Origin: Paraconexibacter antarcticus
GTDB taxonomy: Bacteria > Actinomycetota > Thermoleophilia > Solirubrobacterales > Solirubrobacteraceae
Assembly: GCF_024220175.1 (NCBI RefSeq)
Contig: NZ_CP098502.1
Coordinates: 4,468,514-4,532,513 of the forward strand
Direction: 5' to 3'
DNA length: 64,000 bases
Position numbers and translations under genes: made by a program. The notes under the pieces are model-generated. The model saw nothing but the letters and a program-made list of their open reading frames with translations. It searched no databases and was not told where the DNA came from. Shown in pieces: positions 7,514 through 16,125 of this stretch (the stretch's first letter is position 1; the number at the start of each line of letters is the position of its first letter).

Positions 7514-9829
7514 GTGCGACCTCGACATTCACGCCTTGAGCGCACGCTCGAATCACCCGCGGAGCCGCCGGCCCCAACTGAAGTGGAGCTGTCGGTGCAG
7601 GGTATGCATTGCGCCTCGTGTGCCTCCCGAGTGCACCGCACGCTTGCCCGCCATGACGGGGTCGCTGAGGCTCGCGTGAATCTCGCAACGCACCGCGCCC
7701 AGGTGTTCTACGATCCCAGCGCAGTGGGCGTCGAGGACCTGCGCGAAAGCGTCGCCCGGATCGGCTACGAGCTCACGGAGGTGCCAGCGAGCGGTTCAGA
7801 CGCGAACGCCGAGCAGGAGGATTCCGCCGCGCGCGAAGCTCGGCAATGGCGCACGCTGACACTCGCCGCCTGGCCGGCCGCGTTGACGGTGATGGTGCTG
7901 ACGTTCGGATTTGCCGGCGACGGCTGGGCGCGCTGGCTGGCGCTCCCGCTGGCCGCGGCCGTCGAGTTCGTCGCCGGGTGGCCGATCCTGAAGAGCGGCC
8001 TGGCACGGGCGCGATACCTGAGCGCGAACATGGACACCCTGATCGCGATCGGCACTCTGACGGCGTTCTTCTACTCGGTCTACGAGTTGTTGGCGGGCGG
8101 CGATCTGTATTTCGAGACCGCGGCGCTGTTGATCGCGTTCATCCTGCTGGGCCGCTACTTCGAAGCGCAGGCACGCTCGCGGGCCTCAAGCGCGATCCGT
8201 TCGCTGCTCGAGCTCGGCGCCAAGGAAGCTCGAGTGCTCGTCGACGGTCAGGAGGGCATGGTGCCGGTTGAGCAACTGGTGGTGGGTGATCTGCTGCGGG
8301 TTCGCCCAGGCGAGAAGGTGCCCGTGGATGGAGTGGTCATCGACGGTGCCTCGGCGGTCGACGAGTCGATGCTCACCGGCGAGTCCGTCCCGGTGGAGAA
8401 GCACGCAGGTGACCAGGTCGCGGGTGCGACCCTGAACGTCGACGGGGCCCTGACCGTGCGGGCGAGCGCAGTTGGCCGCGATACGGCGTTGGCGCAGATC
8501 GTTCGTCTGGTCGAGGAGGCCCAGGCGAGCAAGGCACCGGTGCAGCGCCTGGTCGACCAGGTTTCGGCGGTCTTCGTGCCGGTCGTGCTTGCACTAGCCG
8601 TCCTGACGTTTATGGGCTGGTGGCTGATCGGCGGCGACCCCGGTGCGGGCCTGCTGGCGGCGGTGGCGGTGCTCATCATCGCCTGCCCGTGCGCCTTGGG
8701 TCTGGCGACGCCGACGGCTCTGATGGTGGGTGCCGGGCGCGGAGCGGCGATGGGCGTCCTGATCAAAGGCGGCGAAGTGCTGCAGCGCGCTCGGCGCCTG
8801 GACACGGTGATCTTTGACAAGACCGGGACGCTTACCCGCGGCGAGATGCGCTTTGTCGATGCGACCGCCGCTGCGGACCAGGACACCGAAACCGTGCTCG
8901 CCCGCGCAGCGGCGGTCGAGACCGACTCTGAGCATCCGATCGCGCGCGCGATCGTGCGCGGCGCGACCGAGATGCGCCTTCCCCTTCCCACCGCCGTCTC
9001 ATTTCACTCGCTCGCCGGCCACGGCGCGGGGGCAGTGATCGACGACAGCTCGGTCTGGGTCGGACGGCGCAAGTTGATGGCCGACACCAGGCAGCATCTT
9101 CCCGAGGACCTCGAACAGGCAGCGGCCCGCTGGGAACAGCTGGGCCGGACCGCGGTCTTCGTCGGCTGGGATCATCAGGTCATGGGTGTGCTGGCGGTGA
9201 CCGACACGGTCAAGCCCAACGCCCGAGCCGTCGTCGATCAGCTGCACCTGATGAAGGTGCAGGTGGTCATGATCACCGGAGACAACACCCGCACCGCGAG
9301 CGCCATCGCCGCCGAGCTCGGGATCGACCGGGTGCTCGCGGAGGTCCTCCCCGAAGACAAGGTCGACGAGGTACGCCGCCTGCAGGACGAGGGCCGCGTC
9401 GTGGCGATGGTCGGTGATGGCATCAACGATGCGCCGGCGCTGGTTCAGGCCGACCTGGGTATCGCGATCGGCACCGGAACCGACGTGGCGATCGAGTCCT
9501 CTGACCTGACGCTGATCTCCGGTGACCTGCAGGGAGTCGTCACCGCAATCGGCCTGTCGCGCCAAACGCTGCGAATCATCTACCAGAACCTCGGCTGGGC
9601 CTTCGGCTACAACCTCACGCTCATACCGCTCGCGGCAGCCGGGCTGCTGCATCCGGTCATCGCTGCGGCCGCGATGGCGACCTCGTCGGTGAGCGTCGTC
9701 TCCAACTCGCTGCGCCTGCGACGCTTCGGACGGCAACCCGCGCGCGCCGGAACAAGCGGTCACGACCCGCGTGTGGATGCCAACAACGGCAGTCGTGAAC
9801 CTGCCCCAACCACTCCGGTACTCAGATGA
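7514..9829 (+). CDS. copA: Copper-exporting P1B-type ATPase
   Basis: 771 aa with a GTG start (start not certain). One N-terminal heavy-metal-associated domain with GMHCASC (C33, C36) is followed by eight predicted membrane helices. TGES lies in the actuator domain and ACPCALG (C391-P-C393) is the membrane Cu(I) site. DKTGT has phosphorylated D435; the HP locus (SEHPIA) and GDGINDAP follow. The set CPC, N in the YN motif (FGYNLTLIP) and MxxSS (MATSSVS) marks a Cu(I) exporter (P1B-1). It exports cytoplasmic Cu(I). It sits directly after the Met-rich peptide gene and before the BlaI/M56 pair. Confidence 0.93.
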   Translation: MRPRHSRLERTLESPAEPPAPTEVELSVQGMHCASCASRVHRTLARHDGVAEARVNLATHRAQVFYDPSAVGVEDLRESVARIGYELTEVPASGSDANAEQEDSAAREARQWRTLTLAAWPAALTVMVLTFGFAGDGWARWLALPLAAAVEFVAGWPILKSGLARARYLSANMDTLIAIGTLTAFFYSVYELLAGGDLYFETAALLIAFILLGRYFEAQARSRASSAIRSLLELGAKEARVLVDGQEGMVPVEQLVVGDLLRVRPGEKVPVDGVVIDGASAVDESMLTGESVPVEKHAGDQVAGATLNVDGALTVRASAVGRDTALAQIVRLVEEAQASKAPVQRLVDQVSAVFVPVVLALAVLTFMGWWLIGGDPGAGLLAAVAVLIIACPCALGLATPTALMVGAGRGAAMGVLIKGGEVLQRARRLDTVIFDKTGTLTRGEMRFVDATAAADQDTETVLARAAAVETDSEHPIARAIVRGATEMRLPLPTAVSFHSLAGHGAGAVIDDSSVWVGRRKLMADTRQHLPEDLEQAAARWEQLGRTAVFVGWDHQVMGVLAVTDTVKPNARAVVDQLHLMKVQVVMITGDNTRTASAIAAELGIDRVLAEVLPEDKVDEVRRLQDEGRVVAMVGDGINDAPALVQADLGIAIGTGTDVAIESSDLTLISGDLQGVVTAIGLSRQTLRIIYQNLGWAFGYNLTLIPLAAAGLLHPVIAAAAMATSSVSVVSNSLRLRRFGRQPARAGTSGHDPRVDANNGSREPAPTTPVLR

Positions 9830-9965
9830 TCTTCCCAATTGCCGATGAGTTGGATGTCGCACGCCGCCGCGCCGCGCGGTGCACCGCTTCCGTGGGCGAC
9901 CGCGCCTGCTTGCTGGTCCATCGACTCCCAAATCCCGGGCGCGGACAGGGCGAGGTGGTGTTCGC

Positions 9966-10391
9966 GTGAGTGCTAGCATCGGCCCCTCGATCTTGATGTC
10001 TGCCTCCGCTTCCAGCCCTCCTCCCGCACTGCACCAGTTAGAGGCCGAAGTGATGGCCGAGGTGTGGCGCGAGGATCGCGAACTGACCGTTCGCGAGGTC
10101 ATGGACGGCATCAACGCGCGTGCCCCGCAGCAGCGTGCCTACACGACGTTCATGACCATCATGCGTCGTCTCGCGACCAAAGGGCTGCTCGAACGCCGCC
10201 GCGAGGGCAAGGCCGACTTTTACGTAGCCGTCTGGTCAGAGGCCGGCTATCGGGCCGCCCGCGTGCAAGCAGACACCTCAGCGATGATCGAGCAATACGG
10301 TGACGCGGCCCTCGTCGCGTTCGCCTCGGCGGTTGAGGGTGTAGATCCGGCCCGGCGGCGGCTACTGCGCAAGCTCGCGCGAGATGCGTAG
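9966..10391 (+). CDS. BlaI/MecI/CopY-family transcriptional repressor
   Basis: 141 aa from GTG 9966 (GAGG about 10 nt upstream); ATG 9996 is an alternative start. A winged helix-turn-helix of the penicillinase-repressor family: LHQLEAEVMAEVW, LTVREVMDGI, then AYTTFMTIMRRLATKGLL and a wing with RRREGKADFYVAV. The C-terminal helices serve dimerisation. Its gene overlaps the M56 peptidase by 8 bp, the classic repressor-sensor arrangement. As CopY is in this family and the pair follows copA, it is the likely reader of the CTAC-N8-GTAG dyads in the island. No such dyad is seen right before its own start. Confidence 0.85.
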   Translation: MSASIGPSILMSASASSPPPALHQLEAEVMAEVWREDRELTVREVMDGINARAPQQRAYTTFMTIMRRLATKGLLERRREGKADFYVAVWSEAGYRAARVQADTSAMIEQYGDAALVAFASAVEGVDPARRRLLRKLARDA

Positions 10392-11298
10392 CGCACGCAG
10401 CCTGTTCTGGGTGCAGCTCGGCCTCGGCGCGCTGGCCGCCGCAGCCGCTGCGCTGGCCGCGACCACGGTTCTGCGATCGGTCAATCCGGGCGCCTCCTCG
10501 TGGTCTGACCTACAGCGGATGTGCATCACCATGCTCGGCGGAGCCTCGCCCGTCGCGCGCGTGATCATCCTGGCGCTGGCCGGCATCGGCCTTGCGGTCC
10601 CCGTGCGCGGAGCAAGCTCGATCTTTCGGCAGCTCACCGCAACGCGCAGGTTTCTGCGGTCGCTGACCGTGACCGACGTGCAGGCCGGGAGCCCATCGGT
10701 GGTCACCGTCGCCGACGATCGCCCGCTGGCGTTCTGCGCCGGCGTGCTGCGCCCGCGGATCTACCTCTCCACCGGCACCAGACGGCTGCTTCCCCGGCCC
10801 GAGCTTGACGCGGTGATCGCGCACGAAAGCCACCACGCTCAACGACGTGATCCGTTGCGGATGCTGATCGTCGACGCGGTGCGTCACGCGATGTTCTTCC
10901 TGCCGGTCCTGGGCCAGTGCCGCACGCGCTACGGCAGCCTGACCGAGCTTGCCGCCGACGAGCGCGCGATCGCCACGGTCGGCGTGCGGCCGTTGGCCGG
11001 TGCGCTTGCGATGTTCGACGCTCACGGCGGCCCGCTCACCGCAGTCAGCGCGGAGCGCGTCGATCACCTCCTCGGAGAGCGACACGCCTGGCAGATCAGT
11101 CCGCTCGCGCTGATCGGCGGCCTGTGGAGCATCGCGGGGATCGTCGCTCTCGCCATCACCACGCTGAGCTTCGTCTCCACCCAGAGCATCACCATGGTCA
11201 GCCTCGCGTCGACCGCATGCGGCGTGACGATCATCGCTCTGCCCGTCACTGCCGCCGGGCTCGCATTCGGCCTCATCGGCCCGCGCTACCCCCGGTAG
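10384..11298 (+). CDS. M56-family (BlaR1-like) membrane metallopeptidase
   Basis: 304 aa. A membrane helix at the N-terminus and a second near residues 60-80, a zinc-binding HESHH motif starting at H147 (with RRDPLRML after it), a following helix (HAMFFLPVLG), and the third-ligand segment ELAADERA near 188. Two more helices are at the C-terminus. It lacks the extracellular beta-lactam sensor domain of BlaR1. M56 partners of BlaI-type repressors trigger repressor cleavage on signal; here the signal could be metal or redox stress (inference from copper neighbours). It overlaps the repressor gene. Confidence 0.82.
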   Translation: MRSARSLFWVQLGLGALAAAAAALAATTVLRSVNPGASSWSDLQRMCITMLGGASPVARVIILALAGIGLAVPVRGASSIFRQLTATRRFLRSLTVTDVQAGSPSVVTVADDRPLAFCAGVLRPRIYLSTGTRRLLPRPELDAVIAHESHHAQRRDPLRMLIVDAVRHAMFFLPVLGQCRTRYGSLTELAADERAIATVGVRPLAGALAMFDAHGGPLTAVSAERVDHLLGERHAWQISPLALIGGLWSIAGIVALAITTLSFVSTQSITMVSLASTACGVTIIALPVTAAGLAFGLIGPRYPR

Positions 11299-11327
11299 CG
11301 AGCCGGCGCCACTCACTCGCCGAGCCC

Positions 11328-11765
11328 GTGAGCCCTCGCGTCGTTGTGTCCAGCCGGCTAGCGCGGACGCGTTATCTGCTCGGGTTTGCGGCGGCCGTCT
11401 TCGCCCTGAACTTTGCATGGGAGATGGCCCAGATGCCGCTCTACGCGACAGCGATGTCGATCCGGCGCTGCCTGCAGGCGGCGGGCGGGGACCTCGCGCT
11501 GACGCTGCTCGCGTTCGCAGCAGCACGCGTTCTCGTCCGCCGACGTGCACTGCGCTGGACCTCCTTCGCGCTTTTGCTGATGCTCGCCGCGATACTCGTG
11601 GAACGTCAGGCGCTCTCCGGCGGCCGCTGGTCCTACGCGGCGAGCATGCCAACGCTTGCGGGGATGGGCATCGTGCCGCTCGTGCAACTGCCGTTGATCG
11701 CTGCGCCGGTGGTGCTCGTCGCCACGCGGGCCTCGCGCACACCGCGGGCCGCAACGCCTGGCTGA
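11328..11765 (+). CDS. Conserved four-helix membrane protein, function unknown
   Basis: About 145 aa from GTG 11328; GTG 11346 is also possible. Four hydrophobic segments are seen. Distinct motifs include NFAWEMAQMPLY in the first helix, a Cys in RRCLQAAGGD, and GIVPLVQLPL in the last. It follows the M56 gene by 29 bp on the same strand, so it is likely the end of the copA-blaI-M56 transcript. I do not recognise a named family. Confidence 0.6.
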   Translation: MSPRVVVSSRLARTRYLLGFAAAVFALNFAWEMAQMPLYATAMSIRRCLQAAGGDLALTLLAFAAARVLVRRRALRWTSFALLLMLAAILVERQALSGGRWSYAASMPTLAGMGIVPLVQLPLIAAPVVLVATRASRTPRAATPG

Positions 11766-11841
11766 ACGGACCCCCCGCGAGTCCGTCAGCACGGCGAGCT
11801 CGCGTGCGGGAACGGCGCACATCGTGAGACGAGAGGGAGCC

Positions 11842-12516
11842 TCAGCGCGCTGGGCGCCGATCGCCGCCCTGGCGTGCGGTTTGGGGGCGTCCGGAGATGG
11901 CGGCGGCGATCCCGTCGCGGAGCTGTGCCTTGGTGATGACGCCGATGACGTGACCGACGACCTGGCCGCGAGCGCTGATGAAGTAGCTCTCCGGTATACC
12001 CGTGGCGCCGTAGCGGCGCATGGTGGTGTTGGAGGGGTCGCGGATGTTGAGGTAGTCCACGCCGAAGTGATTCATGAAGTCCTGTGCATCCTGGCCGAAG
12101 TCCTGCATGTTCAGACCGACGAAGAGCACGCCCTGCGGTCGTGCCCGGTGCCATTCGCGCACGAGCAGCGGTGCCTCCTCGCGACAGGGCACACACCATG
12201 AGGCCCAGATGTTGAAGACATACGGTGTGCCCCGAAGCTCCTGGGGCGAGACCCAGCCGTCGGCCAGCGCCGGCGCCACGCCCGGTTGCAGCCGAGGTCC
12301 AAGCGTCCCGCGGCGAAGCACCTTCAGGTGGTAGCCGGGGGCGTCGGCGCTCTGGTTATGGGCCAGTCGCTCGTCGATGCGCGTGTTCGGACTCTTGGCC
12401 AGGACTCCGTAGGCCAGCAGCCCGACGAGCGCCAGCGCGACGCCGACGCTGACGGCGGGGACGACGAAGCGCACCCGCCGCTTGGGAGTACCGATCTCGA
12501 CGTTGTCAGGGTCCAT
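11842..12516 (-). CDS. TlpA/CcmG-like exported thioredoxin
   Basis: 224 aa. A single N-terminal membrane helix (about 18-40) anchors a thioredoxin-fold domain outside the cytoplasm. The active site is WASWCVPCREEAP near residue 108, and GATGIPESYFI supplies the cis-Pro loop. The central insert and GIPES/T motif are those of CcmG/DsbE/ResA proteins that reduce apocytochrome c haem-binding Cys. The start overlaps the 3' end of the CopC-CopD gene by 11 bp. With ccmF and CcdA-like proteins nearby, a cytochrome c maturation or copper-centre assembly role is likely. Confidence 0.85.
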   Translation of the reverse strand: MDPDNVEIGTPKRRVRFVVPAVSVGVALALVGLLAYGVLAKSPNTRIDERLAHNQSADAPGYHLKVLRRGTLGPRLQPGVAPALADGWVSPQELRGTPYVFNIWASWCVPCREEAPLLVREWHRARPQGVLFVGLNMQDFGQDAQDFMNHFGVDYLNIRDPSNTTMRRYGATGIPESYFISARGQVVGHVIGVITKAQLRDGIAAAISGRPQTARQGGDRRPAR

Positions 12517-14722
12517 TAGCGCTCACAGATGATGGCGGGTCGATGCTCACCGGTTGATTTGCGTGGGAGAACTGTTGCGTGGAGAAGTGGGAGTAGGTGA
12601 CCAGGCGGTCGTGGAGCACGCGGTGGGTGCGCAGATCGATGTGCAGTTGCCACCAGGCCGGGGTGCCGGGATCCATCAGGGCGACCACCGCGACCGGCCG
12701 ACCGTCCTCCCGTTGCTCGCGCAAGAGGTAGGTGTACTGCGCGAAGGTGCTCCAGGTAAACCAGGTGTGGGTGCGGAACGGCAGCCCGCCGCCGAACTGC
12801 GTTCGTCGGTAGCCGAAGTCGGGCTCGCGGATCCACTGCGTGCCGCCGATGACCACGCTGTGAACTCCGAGGTCCGTTTGGAAGGTCATCCGATTGGGTG
12901 CCCCCAACACATACGTTGTGGTTGCCTGCAGTCCTGGGACGCTGGTGACCTTCTCGACCTCTCGGACCGAGCGCAGTTCTCGCATCGTTCCTTGGGCCTG
13001 CAGCATCAGCAGTCGGGCTCGCCGATTTGCTCCGCTCTGCCACTGGGCCGGCAGACGGGCGACGTAGCGGTGACCGCGGTCGCGCAGCGCGACCGTCACC
13101 AGCCGGCTGCCGGTGGCCAGGCGGAAACGCTGACAGCCGTCGCCGCACGAGTTCTGGGTAGCCCCGACAATGGTGAACGGCCCTCTTCTTGGGCGCTTGG
13201 AAAGCGCGTAGACACGCACGGTGCCGGCCAAGCCGGTGCCCTCTTTGCGAATCCAGGCGGCGACGACGTTCGAGCCGGCCTGCTCGGCAACGGCGAGCTC
13301 GTCGTGGGCAGGTGTCGGGAGTGGGCATGGCGCGCAGGCGGGGCCGGTTGCCGCCTGCGCTTCGTCGACCGATGAGAGTTGGCGGGGAGGCAGCGGGAAG
13401 GCCACCAAGACCGCGACGGCGGCGACGACGCCGACCCCAAGTAGGGGCTCGACGCCGAGCAGGCGCCAGTGACGGCGCTCAAGCCGGTCCGGCGTGCTTC
13501 GATTTGGGTCAAGCAGCCGCGGTCGTAGGCGCCGGGCGTGGATGTAGCTCGCTGTCGCGATGAACGCGACCAGGTCGGACTTGATCAGCAGCACGCGGCC
13601 GTAGTCGCTTTGCCATAGCGCCGCGATGCTGCCCAGCTCGATCACCGCGCTCACGACCCCGGTCAGCACCACGACGACGAACGCCGGGAGCGCCACACGC
13701 CCGAAGACGGGCAGGACGTGCCGCGCGACCGCGAGGCGCTGGGTGCGCCCGGCGGCGCGCAGGGATGGCCCCCAGGCCAACACCAGCACGGTGATGCCTC
13801 CCAGCCACAGCGAGGTCGAGCTGAGGTGCAGCCAGTCGTTGATCACGGCCAGTGTGCGGGGGGAGCTGGCGTTGGCGTGCCCCGACATCGCGAGAGCCAG
13901 CAGCGCGGCGAGCGCAGGGATTGCCGCCAGCCGCGTGCGCGTGGCGAGCATCACGAGTGCGACCGCCAGGAACCCGACCACGTAGAGGCGCGTGAGCCCG
14001 GCGCTGGCGTGCAGCAAGAAGTCGCTCAAGCCCTGCGGGGAGAATCCGTCGGCGGCATCTGCGGCATCCGCGGCGGCGCTCAGCGCTGCCGCTCCGATGG
14101 CGGCAAAGCCGAAGTTCAACGCAACGCTGCGATGCCGGCCTGCGACCCGCTGCAGGTCAAGCCCCTCCGATGTGTCCGCGAGCGCTGGGGGTGTCAGCCA
14201 GCTTGGAAGCCCACGCCGGTGCAGCAGCGCCTCGAGCAGCACGGCGCCGCAGAACACCAGCAGGGCTGCGTAGAGGATGACCCTGGCGAGCACACGCAGC
14301 CACCCGTTGCGAGCGAAAGGGCTCTGCTGCACGTCGTGCTCACCGCCAACGGCCGCCGCCCGCACTCCGAAGGAGAACGTGCCCTCCAAGGCGTGCCCGT
14401 CCTCGGTGGAGACCGTGTGCCACTGCACGCGATAGGCACCCCTCATCAGAGCCTGGGCAGGAAGGGTCACCGTCAGGCGTTTCCCGGAGACGGAGTTCCG
14501 GACCGCGAGCTGCTTGCCGCTGCTGACGGCGACGATGCTGGCCTTGCTCAGGCGATCGTTGAGCGGTTCGGTGAACACGAGTCGCACGCTGGCCGGAGAG
14601 CTCCCAAGTCGCGCGCCCGGCTCGGGTGTTGCGCCGAGAAACGCCGAATGGGCGCCTGCCGAACCGGCGCTACACAGCACCACGACGAGCGCCACGAAGA
14701 CGATGAAAGAGCCGCGGCGCAT
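12506..14722 (-). CDS. CopC-CopD fusion protein, copy 1
   Basis: 738 aa from ATG 14722 (an in-frame TTG lies one codon upstream). After a signal peptide, the mature protein begins at AHSAF, placing a His at or near the N-terminus as CopC requires for Cu(II). DGHALEGTF near residue 110 supplies the Asp and second His. A CopD domain with about eight membrane helices follows (roughly 150-460). The last 250 residues are an exported domain with paired Cys (CAPC, and CGDGC) not found in CopD itself. The family handles or imports exported copper. It is followed by the TlpA-like gene, and a dyad abuts its start. Confidence 0.87.
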   Translation of the reverse strand: MRRGSFIVFVALVVVLCSAGSAGAHSAFLGATPEPGARLGSSPASVRLVFTEPLNDRLSKASIVAVSSGKQLAVRNSVSGKRLTVTLPAQALMRGAYRVQWHTVSTEDGHALEGTFSFGVRAAAVGGEHDVQQSPFARNGWLRVLARVILYAALLVFCGAVLLEALLHRRGLPSWLTPPALADTSEGLDLQRVAGRHRSVALNFGFAAIGAAALSAAADAADAADGFSPQGLSDFLLHASAGLTRLYVVGFLAVALVMLATRTRLAAIPALAALLALAMSGHANASSPRTLAVINDWLHLSSTSLWLGGITVLVLAWGPSLRAAGRTQRLAVARHVLPVFGRVALPAFVVVVLTGVVSAVIELGSIAALWQSDYGRVLLIKSDLVAFIATASYIHARRLRPRLLDPNRSTPDRLERRHWRLLGVEPLLGVGVVAAVAVLVAFPLPPRQLSSVDEAQAATGPACAPCPLPTPAHDELAVAEQAGSNVVAAWIRKEGTGLAGTVRVYALSKRPRRGPFTIVGATQNSCGDGCQRFRLATGSRLVTVALRDRGHRYVARLPAQWQSGANRRARLLMLQAQGTMRELRSVREVEKVTSVPGLQATTTYVLGAPNRMTFQTDLGVHSVVIGGTQWIREPDFGYRRTQFGGGLPFRTHTWFTWSTFAQYTYLLREQREDGRPVAVVALMDPGTPAWWQLHIDLRTHRVLHDRLVTYSHFSTQQFSHANQPVSIDPPSSVSANGP

Positions 14723-14725
14723 CAA

Positions 14726-14741
14726 CTAACAAGTGTAGTAG
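14726..14741. promoter_or_regulatory. CTAC-N8-GTAG-like dyad at the CopC-CopD start
   Basis: CTAACAAGTGTAGTAG ends 3 nt before the ATG at 14722 (read on the minus strand) and lies between divergent genes. On the minus strand TACACT, a fair -10, ends 9 nt before the ATG, the same geometry as at 6637. Proposed operator and leaderless promoter. Confidence 0.5.
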
Positions 14742-14812
14742 CGTTGCGGCCCGGCCGCGTCGCCGGCGTTGGCCAGACCGTTGTCAGCGGACCAGAAACG
14801 AGACTTGAGCAG

Positions 14813-15514
14813 ATGAGCAGTCGTCAGGAAGAGAAGGCCGCGCGCCGCGCCGAGCGCGAGGCCCAGGAAGCCGCCGCCGCCAAGGCCGCCGCGCGCGCCA
14901 AGCGGACCCAGATGGCGCTGGGATCCGTCCTCGTCCTGGCGATCATCGGCGGTTCGGCTGCTGCGCTGCTGAGCAGCGGCGGCAGCGGAAAGGGCACGGG
15001 CACGGTCCAGTCCACCACAGCGAAGGTCGCGGTCCCCCCCGTCAAGGAAACCGACCTGGCCAAGGCGGCAAGCGGCGCCGGGTGCACGGTGAGCAATCCT
15101 CCGATCCAGGGCAGCACCCATGTCACCGGCACCGTGAACTACAAGACCAACCCGCCCTCCTCGGGTGACCACAACCAGGTTCCGGCTCAAGACGGCATCT
15201 ACGCCCCAGGCAACGAGCCCGCGAAAGAGAACTACGTCCACGCGCTCGAGCACGGACGCATCGAAGTCGAATACCGCCCCGGCACGCCCGTGCGAACCAT
15301 CAGCCAGATCGAGACGGTCGCCAGCGAGCCGCTGAACGGCTCCGATGCCTACCACGTCCTGGTCTTCCAGAACAACACGCAGATGCCATTCCAGGTCGCG
15401 GCCGTGGGCTGGGGTCACATCCTGGGCTGTAGGACCATGAGCCCCAAGGTCTTTGACGCCCTCCGCGCGTTCCGTAAGCAGTACACCGACAAGGGCCCCG
15501 AACTCATCCCGTAG
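14813..15514 (+). CDS. DUF3105 membrane-anchored protein
   Basis: 233 aa from ATG 14813; the longer open frame upstream is antisense to CopC-CopD and is not coding. A charged Ala/Arg/Lys-rich cytoplasmic head (RAEREAQEAAAAK) is followed by one membrane helix (about 36-55) and an external DUF3105 domain with the hallmark TNPPSSGDHN and YVHALEHGRIEVEY. The His residues HN, HALEH and GWGH plus Cys GC could hold a metal. DUF3105 function is not established; it occurs near copper and cytochrome genes. It is divergent from copy 1 of CopC-CopD and shares the intervening dyad. Confidence 0.82.
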   Translation: MSSRQEEKAARRAEREAQEAAAAKAAARAKRTQMALGSVLVLAIIGGSAAALLSSGGSGKGTGTVQSTTAKVAVPPVKETDLAKAASGAGCTVSNPPIQGSTHVTGTVNYKTNPPSSGDHNQVPAQDGIYAPGNEPAKENYVHALEHGRIEVEYRPGTPVRTISQIETVASEPLNGSDAYHVLVFQNNTQMPFQVAAVGWGHILGCRTMSPKVFDALRAFRKQYTDKGPELIP

Positions 15515-15599
15515 CCAGGCACAGGCTCCGGCGACATCGCCCATTCAGCCCGTGCCTCGCCTGCTGACCGGCACATCGCGCGTCGGCTCTGGTGCAGCG

Positions 15600-16113
15600 T
15601 CACGCTTGCACCAGGTCACCCGTCCCGGCGGCAGTGTCGACTACGCCGAGGAACGGGTAGCTGACGTTCCCGGCATGAACTTCGCATCGGAATCCTTCGG
15701 ACACCGCGTTATGCGTCGACGCCGGATGACAGCGCGCGGCCTGGACCGGTCCGGCGAGTTCGTGACGGCGGACGCGCTGGCGCATATCCCGAGGACCGCG
15801 GATCAGCGCGCGCGCCGGCGTCACGTCCCCCTCTAGCGTCCCGGCGTGCGGTGTCTGCTGTTGCGCAACGACGACCTGCTTCGGTGTCCGCGCGGCCGCT
15901 GATCGTGCCGCTGCCCCCGGGAGCACCTTCACCGGTACGACTGACGGCCGTCGCGGCGACTACGGCAACCGCACCGAACACCAGCAGCGTCCCCAGCCAT
16001 CGAAGCCACAGCGGTGACCAACTGCGCGGCGGCGCACTGCTCTCGCGCAGACGATCTCGGCCGTCACGCTCGGGCTCGGGCTTGGCAGGGTTTGATGGGC
16101 CAGCGTCACACAT
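15600..16113 (-). pseudogene. Possible frameshifted gene after CopC-CopD copy 2
   Basis: Starting 12 bp after the CopC-CopD stop, an ATG at 16113 opens a frame with a basic N-terminus and one clear membrane helix (LLVFGAVAVVAATAV). Beyond about residue 70 the frame becomes Arg-rich and improbable, while the neighbouring minus frame, open to 15600, looks more protein-like (VVVAQQQTPH, then EGFRCEVHAGNVSYPFLG). A frameshift near 15900 would join them. No family recognised. It may be a genuine small anchored protein with a sequence error, or decay. Confidence 0.35.
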
Positions 16114-16125
16114 CCAGAGAGCGGG

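Noticed and set aside
9830..9965. Looked for a CTAC-N8-GTAG operator upstream of the BlaI-type gene itself
   Set aside because: No convincing copy is present, so autoregulation by this dyad is not claimed.
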